Assembly (NCBI GenBank): GCA_017448965.1
Contig: JAFSKK010000026.1
Span: forward strand, 1-46,977
Origin: Bacteroidaceae bacterium
Lineage (GTDB): Bacteria; Bacteroidota; Bacteroidia; Bacteroidales; Bacteroidaceae
DNA length: 46,977 bases
Reading direction: 5' to 3'
In this document: positions 8,671-17,711 of the stretch, piece by piece
How the letters are laid out: each line of letters begins with the position of its first letter
How positions within the stretch are numbered: the first letter of the stretch is position 1
Made by a program: the position numbers and the translations under genes
The notes under the pieces: model-generated
What the model was told of the DNA's origin: nothing
What the model saw: the letters and a program-made list of their open reading frames with translations, nothing else
The model's database searches: none

Positions 8671-10161
8671 TCACTTGACCTTTATCTTCACAGGCTTCGA
8701 CTCATTGTGCAAACGGTCGAGAGCGGTCACAACAATCGTGGTTCCACGCGGAGCAGAAGGAACGGTATAGGAAAAAGCGTTTGTGATAGTCTGGATGTTC
8801 TCAGCCTTTTCCAAGTCCACCTTCTCCCCTTTCTCAAAGCGATAGACAACGTATTGATAGGCACGATCCATCTCATGCTTGGCCTTGGGAGCCTCCCAAC
8901 CGATGATGGTGCCGTTCATGGCATACTTGGAGGCTTTCACATTGCTTGGCTTTCCAGGCGCTTTCTTGTCAATGAAAGGCATCAAGGGCTGAAGAGCCGG
9001 TGTGGAGTGATAAACTTTCTCCAGCATGGTTCGGTAGTTGCCGGGATTGTTGACACAAGCAGCAGCATACCATTGACAAGAACCTTGTATACGAGGCAAC
9101 AAACGCTGGAGGTTATATTTTGCCTGCATCTGATGAGAGTTGGGGTTGTTGGGGTCAACACCCTTCACGGTGCGTTCCACATCCTGTCCGATGAAGAGTG
9201 GACGGTCACCGCAATAGTCATTCCACCAATGAAGAAGCACTTCGTAGTCGGCTGCTTCTGTACCAAAATTCCAATAGACTTGAGGAATGTTGTAATCCAC
9301 CCATCCCTGTTTCACCCAGTAAACGATGTCGGCATAGAGGTCATCGTAGTTCTGTTTGCCAGAAGTGGCACTTCCCTCTTTGGTGTTCTTGCCTGTTGAG
9401 CTATTCCGATAGATGCCAAAAGGCGACACACCAAACTTGACCCAAGGTTTGACCGAACGCACCAGCATGTGAAGGTCGCGGATGAGCAGGTTCACATTGT
9501 CGCGACGCCAATCCTCAATGGTGGAGAAACCACGTGGGTCGGCTTCGTAATAAGAGCGATCAGGCAATTCCAAACCCGCTACAGGATAAGGGTAAAAATA
9601 GTCGTCAATATGAATACCGTCCACATCGTAATGCTGCAGAATATCCTCCACCACCATGCAAGTGTAAGTGCGGTTCTCTGGCAAGGCTGGATTGAAGATG
9701 TAGAGTCCATCATACTCGAAGATGCGTTCAGGATGACGCACGGCAGGATGTTCTGGCACCAGTTCCTTAGTGAACTTGGTCTTCGCCCTATAGGGGTTTA
9801 TCCATGCATGACACTCCATCTGACGCAGATGACATTCGTTGACCATCCACGCCAACGGATCCCATCCATCCGAAGGAGCCTTTCCCTGTGTGCCTGTGAG
9901 GAAACGTGACCAAGGCTCATAACTCGATTCGTAGAGCGCATCGCCTTCGGCACGCACCTGGAAAAGAATAGCATTGATGCCACACTTCTGGAGCGTGTCC
10001 AACTGCGAAGACAACATCCGACGAAGTTGCTCGGGAGTCTTGCCAATATATTGGCCATTGACACACTGAATCCATGCACCACGAAACTCGCGCTTGGGAT
10101 TGATAGCATTCGACACAAAAATGGAAGAACACAGGATAAATAAAAGGAATAGTCTCTTCAT
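8671..10161 (-). CDS. Secreted GH10-like (DUF187) glycoside hydrolase with Fn3-like tail
   Basis: The 496-residue protein has a signal peptide (LFLLFILCSSIFVSNA) and then REFRGAWIQCVNGQY, the usual opening of the glycosyl-hydrolase-like 10 / DUF187 family. The TIM-barrel motifs include ECHAWINPYRAK, YDVDGIHIDDYFYPYP (about 190-205) and WVKFGVSPFGIYR. A fibronectin-like domain starts near 395 (KPSNVKASKYAMNGTIIGW). Related proteins are thought to act on glycans or cell-wall material; substrate unknown. It follows the phospholipase-D-like gene by 41 bases. Confidence 0.88.
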   Translation of the reverse strand: MKRLFLLFILCSSIFVSNAINPKREFRGAWIQCVNGQYIGKTPEQLRRMLSSQLDTLQKCGINAILFQVRAEGDALYESSYEPWSRFLTGTQGKAPSDGWDPLAWMVNECHLRQMECHAWINPYRAKTKFTKELVPEHPAVRHPERIFEYDGLYIFNPALPENRTYTCMVVEDILQHYDVDGIHIDDYFYPYPVAGLELPDRSYYEADPRGFSTIEDWRRDNVNLLIRDLHMLVRSVKPWVKFGVSPFGIYRNSSTGKNTKEGSATSGKQNYDDLYADIVYWVKQGWVDYNIPQVYWNFGTEAADYEVLLHWWNDYCGDRPLFIGQDVERTVKGVDPNNPNSHQMQAKYNLQRLLPRIQGSCQWYAAACVNNPGNYRTMLEKVYHSTPALQPLMPFIDKKAPGKPSNVKASKYAMNGTIIGWEAPKAKHEMDRAYQYVVYRFEKGEKVDLEKAENIQTITNAFSYTVPSAPRGTTIVVTALDRLHNESKPVKIKVK

Positions 10162-10202
10162 ATAGGTATCTTTATCTTCAACTTAATTGTCTATTACATT
10201 TC

Positions 10203-11426
10203 TCACAGCCAAGGGGTCAGCAGATTTCCAAACCAACCTTCGAACTGCTTGCCTGTCGACCGGGTTTTCCAATAGCCTTTCTTGATTTGGAAACTCGATT
10301 TGAGTTGCTCATTGAACAAATCGGTCAGTTCAGCCGTTGTCTTCTCACTGAAAATGACAGTATTGACTTCATAGTCAAAACGCAGCGAACGGGAATTCAT
10401 GTTGCTAGAACCCACCGTGCAGTAGCGGTCGTCAATCATCATGATTTTAGTGTGATGGAAACCACCCTCGAAAAGGTAAACCTTCGCACCACGTTTGGCC
10501 AGATTATTGCCAATATAATGAGAAGTCTCTGGTGTGAGCGGAATGTCACCTTTTGCCGAGAGAAGAATCTGCACATCCACACCACGGTCTATCGCTTTCT
10601 TCAAGGCTTTCCTGACACTGTGCGTCGGTATGAAATAGGGATTGATGATGAGCACCTTATGCTGTGCCGTGTTGATCATTTCGGCAAAGAGATCACGGAT
10701 GGCATCAGGTGTGATGCCTGAGTGACGATCCACAACAGCCAGTCGCTGGTTCTCCTTCTTATGTTCAGGAAGCGGAAAATACTTCTCGTCAGACAGAAAT
10801 TCGCCAGTCTCTTTCCGCCACATGTGTCGAAATATCTCATGCAAGTCGTTCACGGCAGGGCCTTCAATGCGCATGTGCATATCGTGCCAGTCACCGATGC
10901 CAGGCAATCCGACGATATAATAATCAGCCACGTTCATGCCACCCGTATAGGCCACACGTCCATCGATGACCACAATCTTTCTGTGGTCGCGAGGCGTAAT
11001 GTGATTAACCCACGGGAATCGGATGGGGTCGAACTTGACCAATTGAATGCCCAACGCACAGATGGAATCGTGCATCTGCTTCTTGATAGGCTGATTGTTG
11101 GAAGCATTGCCAAACGCATCATATAAGGCTCTCACCTCCACACCTTCTGCGGCTTTCTGTGCCAACAGATGGAAAAGGAGTCCTGCGATGGAGTCGTTGC
11201 GGAAGTTGAAATATTCAAGATGAATGAACGATTTGGCGTTCCTCACCGCCTCAAACATATCTTCAAACTTATCATGCCCATTCTTCAGCAACACCACCGA
11301 ATTGCCATCCGTGATGTTGATTCCACGGTCACGCAGATGTGCTGCCATGATGGAGTCCGAAGTCTGAGCCGTTGCAAAAAGAACGCTCTGAACCAATAAA
11401 ACCAGTAGGAATAAACGTCTTTTCAT
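10203..11426 (-). CDS. Secreted phospholipase D / cardiolipin-synthase-like enzyme
   Basis: Starting at the ATG at 11426 gives 407 residues with a signal peptide (RRLFLLVLLVQSVLFATAQ). An earlier in-frame ATG (11519) would overlap the upstream gene by 86 bases and add a basic, non-signal leader, so I reject it. Two HKD motifs are present: HRKIVVIDGRVAYTGGMN near 175-192 and HHTKIMMIDDRYCTVGSSN near 335-353. Cardiolipin synthases normally have two N-terminal membrane spans; these are replaced by an export signal, so the enzyme acts in the periplasm or is lipid-facing. It follows the SGNH hydrolase gene by 7 bases. Confidence 0.85.
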   Translation of the reverse strand: MKRRLFLLVLLVQSVLFATAQTSDSIMAAHLRDRGINITDGNSVVLLKNGHDKFEDMFEAVRNAKSFIHLEYFNFRNDSIAGLLFHLLAQKAAEGVEVRALYDAFGNASNNQPIKKQMHDSICALGIQLVKFDPIRFPWVNHITPRDHRKIVVIDGRVAYTGGMNVADYYIVGLPGIGDWHDMHMRIEGPAVNDLHEIFRHMWRKETGEFLSDEKYFPLPEHKKENQRLAVVDRHSGITPDAIRDLFAEMINTAQHKVLIINPYFIPTHSVRKALKKAIDRGVDVQILLSAKGDIPLTPETSHYIGNNLAKRGAKVYLFEGGFHHTKIMMIDDRYCTVGSSNMNSRSLRFDYEVNTVIFSEKTTAELTDLFNEQLKSSFQIKKGYWKTRSTGKQFEGWFGNLLTPWL

Positions 11427-11433
11427 CAGCCTT

Positions 11434-12171
11434 TCACTTTTTCGACTTCGACTTTGATTTCTTAGGCTGTTCGTTCTTGCCTTGCTGTTTCTGCACAAAC
11501 GCATCCACCTGCTCAGCAATCGCCTTCATGCCAGCAATGGAAGGATGGCCTGCCTTCTTCTCAATGTCGTGCAGCACGATGACTGGCACATTATAGCGGC
11601 CACAAATGGTCATCACCGATGCGTTGATGTCGTCCGACAGTTCGCTGTTGAGTATGAAAAACATCTCCACACCCAGATAACGCTTCGTCATGAAGTCGAG
11701 CATCTTGGCCAACGAAGGACGGAACGATTTCAGGTCTTCCTTCGTCCAACCGCTGTACTTATATTCACCAATCGGCGATGGCACCCAAGAGTCGTTCGTA
11801 GCACCAAAGATGAAGATGATGTCGGGATCGCCCAAATTGGTGGAACGGGTGACAAACGAACGGTCGCTATAATCAGCCTTTCCATAACCCGACGAGGAAA
11901 TGGTGGAACCGCTGTAGGAGTTATTCATGCAAAGTTTCCAACCGTTCTTCTTCAGCAACTGATGCCACCATGTATTCTCCACCGTGACGACATCATTGTC
12001 TTTCTGCTGACGGTCGAGAAGATACCACGTCAGATTATTTTCAGGCATCAGATAGCCTTCAAATGTAGAATAACTATCACCGAAAATGGTGACAGACTTC
12101 ACCTGCTTTTGAGCAAATGCTGCACCTAAAGCAAAGATGGAGATGAGGATGGCTAAATATATTCTTTTCAT
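11434..12171 (-). CDS. Secreted SGNH/GDSL-family hydrolase
   Basis: The 245-residue protein has a signal peptide (LAILISIFALGAAFAQ). SGNH blocks are seen: block I TIFGDSYSTFEGY (Ser near 34), block III FIFGATND (Asn near 106) and a C-terminal HPSIAGM block V His near 218. It ends in a Lys/Ser tail (KKSKSKSKK). Likely an esterase or acetyl-hydrolase of cell-surface glycans. It begins 4 bases after ung and is followed 7 bases later by the phospholipase-D-like gene, so these share a transcript. Confidence 0.85.
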   Translation of the reverse strand: MKRIYLAILISIFALGAAFAQKQVKSVTIFGDSYSTFEGYLMPENNLTWYLLDRQQKDNDVVTVENTWWHQLLKKNGWKLCMNNSYSGSTISSSGYGKADYSDRSFVTRSTNLGDPDIIFIFGATNDSWVPSPIGEYKYSGWTKEDLKSFRPSLAKMLDFMTKRYLGVEMFFILNSELSDDINASVMTICGRYNVPVIVLHDIEKKAGHPSIAGMKAIAEQVDAFVQKQQGKNEQPKKSKSKSKK

Positions 12172-12175
12172 AATC

Positions 12176-12841
12176 TCACCATTGAATTGGGCTTAAACCA
12201 TGTTGTTGTAAATATTGATTGCAAATACTGAAATGATGATTACCGAAGAAGCCACGATAGGCAGACAAAGGAGATGGATGTGCGGAACGCAGGATACAAT
12301 GTTTCGTGGTATCGATGAGCGATGCCTTACTCTGTGCATAACTGCCCCAAAGAATGAACACCACATGTTCCCGTTCAGCACTGACCAGACGAATCACAGC
12401 ATCGGTGAACGCTTCCCAACCCCGCTTCTGATGACTGGCGGCAGCATGAGCACGCACGGTCAACGTAGCGTTGAGCAGCAACACGCCCTGCTCTGCCCAT
12501 CGGGTCAAATTGCCCGATTGCGGCACAGGAGTACCGAGATCTGTCTGAATCTCCTGGAAGATGTTGCGCAGCGAGGGAGGGAATGGCACTCCGTCATTCA
12601 CCGAGAAACAGAGTCCATGAGCCTGTCCTGGCTCGTGATAAGGATCTTGTCCGATGAGCACCACCTTCACTTTCGGCAGCGGACAGAGATTGAACGCATT
12701 GAAGATGAGCGCACCTGGCGGATAGCATGTGCCTTGAGCATACTCCCTCTTGACGAACTGAATCAGTTCCTCAAAGTAGGGCTTGTCAAACTCCGTTTGG
12801 AGATGTTCGCGCCACGATTGCTCTATCTGCACCTTCGCCAT
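12176..12841 (-). CDS. ung: Uracil-DNA glycosylase, family 1
   Basis: Removes uracil from DNA to start base-excision repair. The 221-residue protein has every family-1 motif: the water-activating loop [13 protein letters not shown] (about 62-74, catalytic Asp 64), the LLLNATLTV segment near 120-128, [10 protein letters not shown], and the Leu-intercalation loop [13 protein letters not shown] near 188-200. PqqD lies 23 bases upstream and the SGNH gene 4 bases downstream. Confidence 0.96.
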   Translation of the reverse strand: MAKVQIEQSWREHLQTEFDKPYFEELIQFVKREYAQGTCYPPGALIFNAFNLCPLPKVKVVLIGQDPYHEPGQAHGLCFSVNDGVPFPPSLRNIFQEIQTDLGTPVPQSGNLTRWAEQGVLLLNATLTVRAHAAASHQKRGWEAFTDAVIRLVSAEREHVVFILWGSYAQSKASLIDTTKHCILRSAHPSPLSAYRGFFGNHHFSICNQYLQQHGLSPIQW

Positions 12842-12864
12842 ATCTCAGTTCCAATGATTCCAGT

Positions 12865-13152
12865 TCAATCCACCAGACCTGCTTCTTTCCACGAAGCCAC
12901 CAACGCCTTCACATCTGCTTCGGCCTTTGGTTTCTCCACTTCATATTCAGAAAGCAATGCCTCCACCATGTCCTGTTCGGTGAAATCCTTATCTGCCACC
13001 TGATTCCAGATGAAAGCCGCTGATTCGTTCAGCGTGATAACCTTTGTGAAGTCAATGTTCTCCACACCATGCGCAATGATGATATTCTCACCACAAATTT
13101 TGCGCAACTCAAAACCTTTCTTTATTCTCATATTATAATAATGTATTATCAA
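12865..13152 (-). CDS. PqqD-family protein
   Basis: The 95-residue protein is a full PqqD-like winged-helix domain: an N-terminal strand segment (KKGFELRKICGENIIIA), TLNESAAFIWNQVAD near 43-57, and a helical end with YEVEKPKAEADVKALVASW. PqqD domains bind leader peptides of ribosomal peptides (RRE). Its start overlaps the S26-type protease stop by 4 bases, and that gene overlaps the HprK-like kinase. The trio is a tight operon, but no precursor peptide or cyclase is visible nearby. Length and motif are typical; the partner peptide is unknown. Confidence 0.85.
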   Translation of the reverse strand: MIIHYYNMRIKKGFELRKICGENIIIAHGVENIDFTKVITLNESAAFIWNQVADKDFTEQDMVEALLSEYEVEKPKAEADVKALVASWKEAGLVD

Positions 13153-13631
13153 TTAACACTCCTTTTCCATCGTTCCGGCCACTGATGCAACCACAGCAAA
13201 CGATACAGAGCCAAAAGATAGCGCCGCAGAGGCAGCAACTTTGGCCACACAGCCGAATACACCTTCCATTGGCTCGATGTGTCCAACGTGTAAGTCTTAC
13301 CCTTCCGAATCACCTGCACCAATTTCGCCCTCACATTCGCCTCAGGAAACACTTCAGTGCCCTCAGGATTGCCGTCACCACGCATGGTCACCATCCCGTC
13401 ATTCATCTGCACGATGCGGTGACACACGAAATGCCCTTCCTCCACTTCTGCCAGAATCACATCGCCCACCTTCACGTGGTCAGCCTTACCAAACACCAGT
13501 TTGTCGCGACTGTCCTCAATGAACGGGCGCATGCTGTTGCCACGCGCTATGATGGTGGCCAGTTGTCCAGCCTTCACCCTTTCCACCACAATCGGAAGGA
13601 ACTCCTTGTTGTCAACCGACAATTTATGCAT
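13149..13631 (-). CDS. S24/S26-type signal-peptidase-like protein
   Basis: The 160-residue protein has the S26 core: ARGNSMRPFI (nucleophile Ser 33), KVGDVILAEV near 54-63, FVCHRIVQ (His 71) and MRGDGNPEGTEVF near 84-96. There is no Lys in the normal general-base position; the HRIV block suggests a Ser-His dyad as in SipW/ER-type signal peptidases. No N-terminal membrane span is seen; a basic hydrophobic C-terminus (LLPLRRYLLALYRLLWL) could attach it to the membrane. It overlaps both neighbours. A processing protease for a peptide recognised by the PqqD protein is a reasonable inference. Confidence 0.8.
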   Translation of the reverse strand: MHKLSVDNKEFLPIVVERVKAGQLATIIARGNSMRPFIEDSRDKLVFGKADHVKVGDVILAEVEEGHFVCHRIVQMNDGMVTMRGDGNPEGTEVFPEANVRAKLVQVIRKGKTYTLDTSSQWKVYSAVWPKLLPLRRYLLALYRLLWLHQWPERWKRSVN

Positions 13632-14523
13632 ACGCCTTTCCTGTCATCGCCTCATAACTCATCCGCACGGCATCCTCATCAGGCAAATTCTCCAAAAAGA
13701 ACACAGGTACCAGTTCCAACAAGCGCGACACCATATCGCAAGTTCCCACATAGTCACGTCTGTCCCACTTCATCACCGAACACGAAGGCAGCAACGAGGC
13801 AAAAGCATCCACCACCTTCATACGACTGATTTTATTATAAGGAGCCTGCTTCAGTTGCAAAAAGCCACCGATAGGCGCCTCTACATTGCGGTAACATGGA
13901 GTCTTTCCGCTCCAAGGAGAACCAAACACACGTGCCACCCCATCGTCGCACACGCGCACCACCGGGTTGTCGTCATTCATCAAATCAGTGTCTGGCACAT
14001 ATTTGAGCCAGTTCGACGTGTGTGTGCTCTTGCCCGTTCCGCTCACACCCAGACACAGATAACCACGGCCATCTTTCCTCACCACCGACGCATGCATCAG
14101 CACCGTCATCTTGTCGGCACCCGCAAAGGCATACATCATCATCAGCGCATTGTTCAAACCGAAATTACGCATAATCCAGTCGCCATTCAGACACACTTTG
14201 CCCAACGAGAAATCTGGCTTCGCCTCCAGCAGACAGCATTGCCTACCCTGTATGTCGCTGACATGAATCTGATACGTGCCATCGTCCAATCTGTACACGC
14301 CATGATTGTTGCCGCCACAGTCAAACTGACCAATCTCCACACCCATCCGTGCAGGTCTCCAGTTGTCATCCACCGTCAGTTCAAACAGCAAAGATTCCCC
14401 TTCCACTGGCGCATCAGCCAGACGGAAAGGTTCACTCGATGGCAACAAGTCCGTCGTGTTCTTATCGTCATTGAAGCAGACACCATACGTGTGTCGCCCC
14501 ACTCTATAATAGACCTTCTCCAT
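13624..14523 (-). CDS. HPr-kinase/PEPCK-like ATP-binding protein
   Basis: The 299-residue protein carries a Walker A motif GVSGTGKS at 159-166 and DD at 184-185, inside the order HASVV (144), GYLCLGVSGTGKSTHTSNW, NDDNPVV, FGSPWSGKTPCY seen in HprK-related proteins. True HPr kinase is longer with a different N-terminal domain, so the substrate is not HPr by default. HprK-like kinases occur in some lasso-peptide clusters with PqqD-like and protease partners, which matches the two downstream genes (8- and 4-base overlaps). The upstream protease gene ends 71 bases away. Confidence 0.78.
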   Translation of the reverse strand: MEKVYYRVGRHTYGVCFNDDKNTTDLLPSSEPFRLADAPVEGESLLFELTVDDNWRPARMGVEIGQFDCGGNNHGVYRLDDGTYQIHVSDIQGRQCCLLEAKPDFSLGKVCLNGDWIMRNFGLNNALMMMYAFAGADKMTVLMHASVVRKDGRGYLCLGVSGTGKSTHTSNWLKYVPDTDLMNDDNPVVRVCDDGVARVFGSPWSGKTPCYRNVEAPIGGFLQLKQAPYNKISRMKVVDAFASLLPSCSVMKWDRRDYVGTCDMVSRLLELVPVFFLENLPDEDAVRMSYEAMTGKAYA

Positions 14524-14578
14524 TTCAACAAAAAGCTAAAAAATAAAAGTTTAAGTTACCAACGTTCCGCATGGCCAT

Positions 14579-14596
14579 CTCTAAACTTTAAACTTT
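14579..14596 (-). repeat. 18-base A/T element overlapping a stop codon
   Basis: Read on the minus strand this is AAAGTTTAAAGTTTAGAG. It overlaps the TAA of the C11 protease gene. The identical 18 bases overlap the rpoD stop (16406-16423), and a third identical copy sits on the plus strand at 28299-28316. Its role is unknown. Confidence 0.6.
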
Positions 14597-15881
14597 ACTC
14601 CCCCCACACATCTTTTCCCCACTCCGTATCGAGATAAACCTCGTTAAATCGGGCTGAGTTCGTTGCATACTTGCTCAGCGGCACAAACATAGACACTGCG
14701 CAACATTGCGTCGGGTCATTGATTTTATAAGTCCTCCACCCTCCGCGTGAACCGCTATACCAGAAACCTGCCTGCATACAAGTGATGGCCTCCTCAGCCT
14801 TCTCCTGCCAAACGGCAAACTCTTCCTCGCTCAGCACATGCTTCATCACACTCTGCATATCGTAACAGTCAGGGATGTCCGTTCCCCAATTGCCCACACC
14901 ATAACGCAGATAGTTCAGCACATTGCTGTAGTCAGCATTCAGCAAATCCTCTCGATGCACCGCCACCACCTGCTTCATGTAGGCGGCAAAGGCATCCAAA
15001 GCATCCGTGTTCACACTCGACAAGACGATTCCCCACGAGATGTCGTTACAATACCTGTTATAATATGCCTCCAGCATCTTTGTGGCATAGTCATCCTTCT
15101 GAAACATGGCTGGCACCATCGTCGAATAGTCGGCACCATATCCAGGAATCTCAGCAGGCGAAGAAAGGATGTGCGACGCAACGTGGCGCAGTTCATAAAC
15201 CACCTCCACCGTTTGCATGAAGCAAGCATCAAACAGGATGAAATCAAAGTGCACATTCTCCAACTTCTCCAGCGCACGAGCCATATCTGTAATGTTCATC
15301 TGATTCCCCTGATTGGCTCTATTGTTATATCCGTTGTCCACACCAAACGACCTGAGCTTCGAACTGCTGAGCGCATCGCCGCTGAAATTCGACGGAATCC
15401 ATCCCGAACCATGCGACCACATCACCAGCCCGTAACTGTCATTTTCAGAAGGATAAGTCTTCTTCACATACTCGATAAAAGCAGCCAACTGCTCTGCCGA
15501 AGCCGAATTGACATCTGCGGTGTAAGTCTTCACCTCCTTCAATTCCGAGAGAGAAGCCACTTTCGTGGCATTGTTAATCAGATAAACGCGTGGCAACTTC
15601 ACATCATCCACATACACCACCAGACGGTCGCCTGGGTAGAATGTCGTCGAGGCCATCCCATTCAGCATCTCATACATGTCGCTGCTCACATCGTCCGCCA
15701 TGCTATTCTCTGCCACCATGTAAACCATCACCGTTCGGCTTGTGGTTAACGAGGTGTCATACTGCGGAGGCAGCTCTTTCGCATCATCTTTCTGACAGGC
15801 TGAAAACAAGCCAGTTGTGACGATGGCCCATACCATAGTCACAACTGTCCATATTCTTTGCCGCCCAATTCTCATGATCAA
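14595..15881 (-). CDS. Clostripain-family (C11) cysteine protease lipoprotein
   Basis: The 428-residue protein has a lipoprotein signal ending in a lipobox-like LFSAC (Cys 29), so it should be membrane-anchored. The C11 catalytic dyad is clear: VMWSHGSGW (His 157) and FDACFMQ (Cys 220). C11 peptidases cut after Arg or Lys and often self-activate. The gene starts 3 bases after the stop of a small exported protein, suggesting joint expression, and ends 71 bases before the HprK-like gene. Confidence 0.88.
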   Translation of the reverse strand: MIMRIGRQRIWTVVTMVWAIVTTGLFSACQKDDAKELPPQYDTSLTTSRTVMVYMVAENSMADDVSSDMYEMLNGMASTTFYPGDRLVVYVDDVKLPRVYLINNATKVASLSELKEVKTYTADVNSASAEQLAAFIEYVKKTYPSENDSYGLVMWSHGSGWIPSNFSGDALSSSKLRSFGVDNGYNNRANQGNQMNITDMARALEKLENVHFDFILFDACFMQTVEVVYELRHVASHILSSPAEIPGYGADYSTMVPAMFQKDDYATKMLEAYYNRYCNDISWGIVLSSVNTDALDAFAAYMKQVVAVHREDLLNADYSNVLNYLRYGVGNWGTDIPDCYDMQSVMKHVLSEEEFAVWQEKAEEAITCMQAGFWYSGSRGGWRTYKINDPTQCCAVSMFVPLSKYATNSARFNEVYLDTEWGKDVWGE

Positions 15882-15884
15882 TGA

Positions 15885-16322
15885 TCAATTTACAGCAGCA
15901 TCTAACGGATGCTTGAACGTGAAATAGCGTTCATCCACCATCACAATCTTCTTGTCAGGGTCATCCAGATAACGCTTCTTGATTTTATAGAACCTCTTCG
16001 ACAGTTTCTTTCGGCTCGAAGCATAAAACACACAAGTGGTCTGATGGTTCAGCGCCAACTGGCCCTCCATGTATTCCTTCAATTGCAAGCTGAACTCCGA
16101 ACGGAACGGCAGAAACTTCGTCTTCCGCTCCAAGTCGATGCTGTCCACCTGATTGATGTTCGTGATGTACACCACACTGTCGGTCAGCATCTGGCTCACG
16201 CCAAAAATATAAATCGTCGCCTTGCCCTTACCAAAAGACTGAGGCCCCTTCTTCGCCAAAGCAAACTCAGGCACCGCAAACATCAGCCCCAGCAAGACGC
16301 TCCATACAAATAATCTCTTCAT
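15885..16322 (-). CDS. Small exported protein, unknown function
   Basis: The ATG at 16322 is preferred over an in-frame TTG two codons upstream, because it gives a clean signal peptide (RLFVWSVLLGLMFAVPEFALA). The 145-residue product is basic, with TIYIFGVSQMLTDSVVYIT near 37-55 and KKRYLDDPDKKIVMVDERYF near the end. I recognise no family. It lies 99 bases after rpoD and 3 bases before the C11 protease gene, so it may be a partner of that protease. Confidence 0.7.
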   Translation of the reverse strand: MKRLFVWSVLLGLMFAVPEFALAKKGPQSFGKGKATIYIFGVSQMLTDSVVYITNINQVDSIDLERKTKFLPFRSEFSLQLKEYMEGQLALNHQTTCVFYASSRKKLSKRFYKIKKRYLDDPDKKIVMVDERYFTFKHPLDAAVN

Positions 16323-16330
16323 TTCCAAAT

Positions 16331-16360
16331 CCTAACCCTAACCTTAACCCTGACCTTAAC
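16331..16360. repeat. Five 6-base CCTAAC-type tandem units
   Basis: The units are CCTAAC, CCTAAC, CTTAAC, CCTGAC and CTTAAC, in the gap between rpoD and the small exported-protein gene. They resemble a degenerate simple repeat. Nearby, GTTATCGTTATGGTTATCGTT (16378 onward) is another imperfect repeat. No function is visible. Confidence 0.7.
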
Positions 16361-16421
16361 AAACCGTCCGGATAGCAGTTATCGTTATGGTTATCGTTAA
16401 AAAAACTCTAAACTTTAAACT

Positions 16422-17291
16422 TTATCCTAAATACGTCTTCAGCAATTTGCTCTTCGACTGCGAGCGCAGACGACGGATGGCCTTCTCCTTAATCTGACGC
16501 ACACGTTCGCGAGTCAGATTGAAGCGTTCGCCAATCTCCTCCAGCGTCTTCTCCGGCTCGCCCAATCCAAAGAACATCTTGATGATTTCCTTCTCGCGCA
16601 CCGTCAGCGTGTCAAGCGCACGCTCAATCTCCTTCTGCAACGACTCCGTCACCAGCATACGGTCTGCTGATGGAGAATCGGGGTTCGACAAGATGTCGAG
16701 CAGACTATTGTCCTCACCCTCCACGAATGGCGCATCCACACTGATGTGACGTCCGCTCACCTTCATCGTGTCAGCCACCTTATCCACTGGCAAGTCCAGC
16801 TGTGCAGCCAACTCTTCAGGCGACGGGCGACGCTCGTTCTCCTGTTCAAACTTCGAGAAAGCCTTGCCAATCTTGTTGAGCGAACCAACCTGGTTCAGCG
16901 GCAGACGCACAATACGGCTCTGCTCAGCCAATGCCTGCAGAATGGACTGGCGAATCCACCACACAGCATAACTGATGAACTTGAAACCACGCGTCTCGTC
17001 AAACTTCTCCGCAGCCTTAATCAGACCCAGATTACCCTCGTTGATAAGGTCGGGCAAACTCAAGCCCTGATTCTGGTACTGCTTGGCCACAGAAACAACG
17101 AAACGAAGGTTCGCTCTGGTCAGTTTCTCCAAGGCCCTTCTGCCTTCGACACCGCCCTTGCGAATCTTCGCAGCCAATTCAACTTCTTCTTCAACAGTGA
17201 TTAACTCCTCACGACCGATTTCCTGCAAGTACTTATCCAACGAAGCACTCTCACGGTTCGTGATTGACTTGGTGATTTTTAATTGCCTCAT
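16422..17291 (-). CDS. rpoD: Primary sigma factor (RpoD/SigA)
   Basis: Housekeeping sigma subunit. The 289-residue protein lacks region 1.1, as in Bacteroidetes primary sigma factors. Region 1.2 is at about 15-45 ([15 protein letters not shown]), region 2 near 85-150 ([35 protein letters not shown]), region 3 near 160-215, and region 4.2 near 255-280 ([19 protein letters not shown]). It presumably reads the TAnnTTTG promoters found across the window. Its own promoter is at 17314-17345; the leader is only about 16 bases. Its stop overlaps an 18-base element. Confidence 0.96.
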   Translation of the reverse strand: MRQLKITKSITNRESASLDKYLQEIGREELITVEEEVELAAKIRKGGVEGRRALEKLTRANLRFVVSVAKQYQNQGLSLPDLINEGNLGLIKAAEKFDETRGFKFISYAVWWIRQSILQALAEQSRIVRLPLNQVGSLNKIGKAFSKFEQENERRPSPEELAAQLDLPVDKVADTMKVSGRHISVDAPFVEGEDNSLLDILSNPDSPSADRMLVTESLQKEIERALDTLTVREKEIIKMFFGLGEPEKTLEEIGERFNLTRERVRQIKEKAIRRLRSQSKSKLLKTYLG

Positions 17292-17313
17292 ACTTTACGC
17301 GTAAAAAAGTGTG

Positions 17314-17345
17314 CAAATATAGCACTTTTTTTCCAAAAATTCAAA
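17314..17345 (-). promoter_or_regulatory. Promoter of rpoD
   Basis: On the minus strand: TTTG (17342-17345), 20 bases, TATATTTG (17314-17321). Transcription should start near 17307, leaving a leader of about 16 bases to the ATG at 17291. Confidence 0.75.
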
Positions 17346-17448
17346 TGTTTCACATTTTTTATGCACATCCCCACCCTATTTACATGCCCCCATCAGCAAA
17401 TTGCTCCATCTTTGCCATCTCAAGACTCCAACGCCGCAAGCACTACGA

Positions 17449-17473
17449 GCCTAACGACGTTACTCTCATGAGC
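17449..17473. repeat. Dispersed 25-base intergenic repeat, copy 1
   Basis: Begins GCCTAACGACGTT and ends CTCATGAGC. It matches 39822-39846 with three differences in 25 bases. Nearby (17483-17505) a related CTCGTGAGCTTAACGACGTT follows, as it also does after the second copy. No coding capacity was recognised in 17346-17868. Confidence 0.6.
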
Positions 17474-17545
17474 CTACCGAAGCTATGCTCGTGAGCTTAA
17501 CGACGTTGATGATACACAAGCTATTCAACCGCCGTCATCGACAAA

Positions 17546-17660
17546 TCGGCAACGCCACTCACGATGAATCGATAACGCCACTCGCGATGAATCGACAACG
17601 ACACTCGCGATGAATCGATAACGCCACTCGCGATGAATCGATAACGTCGTTCCCGATTCA
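17546..17660. repeat. 23-base tandem repeat, about five units
   Basis: Units start at 17546, 17569, 17592, 17615 and 17638. The core unit reads TCGATAACGCCACTCGCGAT plus GAA; units 2 and 4 are identical, units 1 and 3 have two or three changes and the fifth diverges in its second half. Because 23 is not a multiple of three it is unlikely to be coding. Confidence 0.85.
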
Positions 17661-17711
17661 TCGACACTGAAAGACACATCTCCCTTATACAGACAAATCG
17701 CATCGTGCGCT

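Noticed and set aside
10203-11519. Longer 438-residue form of the phospholipase-D-like protein
   Set aside because: The extra 31 residues lie within the upstream gene and hide a clear signal peptide that starts at 11426.
13149-14523. Calling the trio a lasso-peptide cluster
   Set aside because: No asparagine-synthetase-like cyclase, no transglutaminase-type protease fold and no precursor gene were found, so only the resemblance is reported.
16331-16360. Telomere-like CCTAAC repeats as evidence for a linear end or eukaryotic DNA
   Set aside because: Only five degenerate units within a clearly bacterial gene-dense region; treated as a simple repeat.
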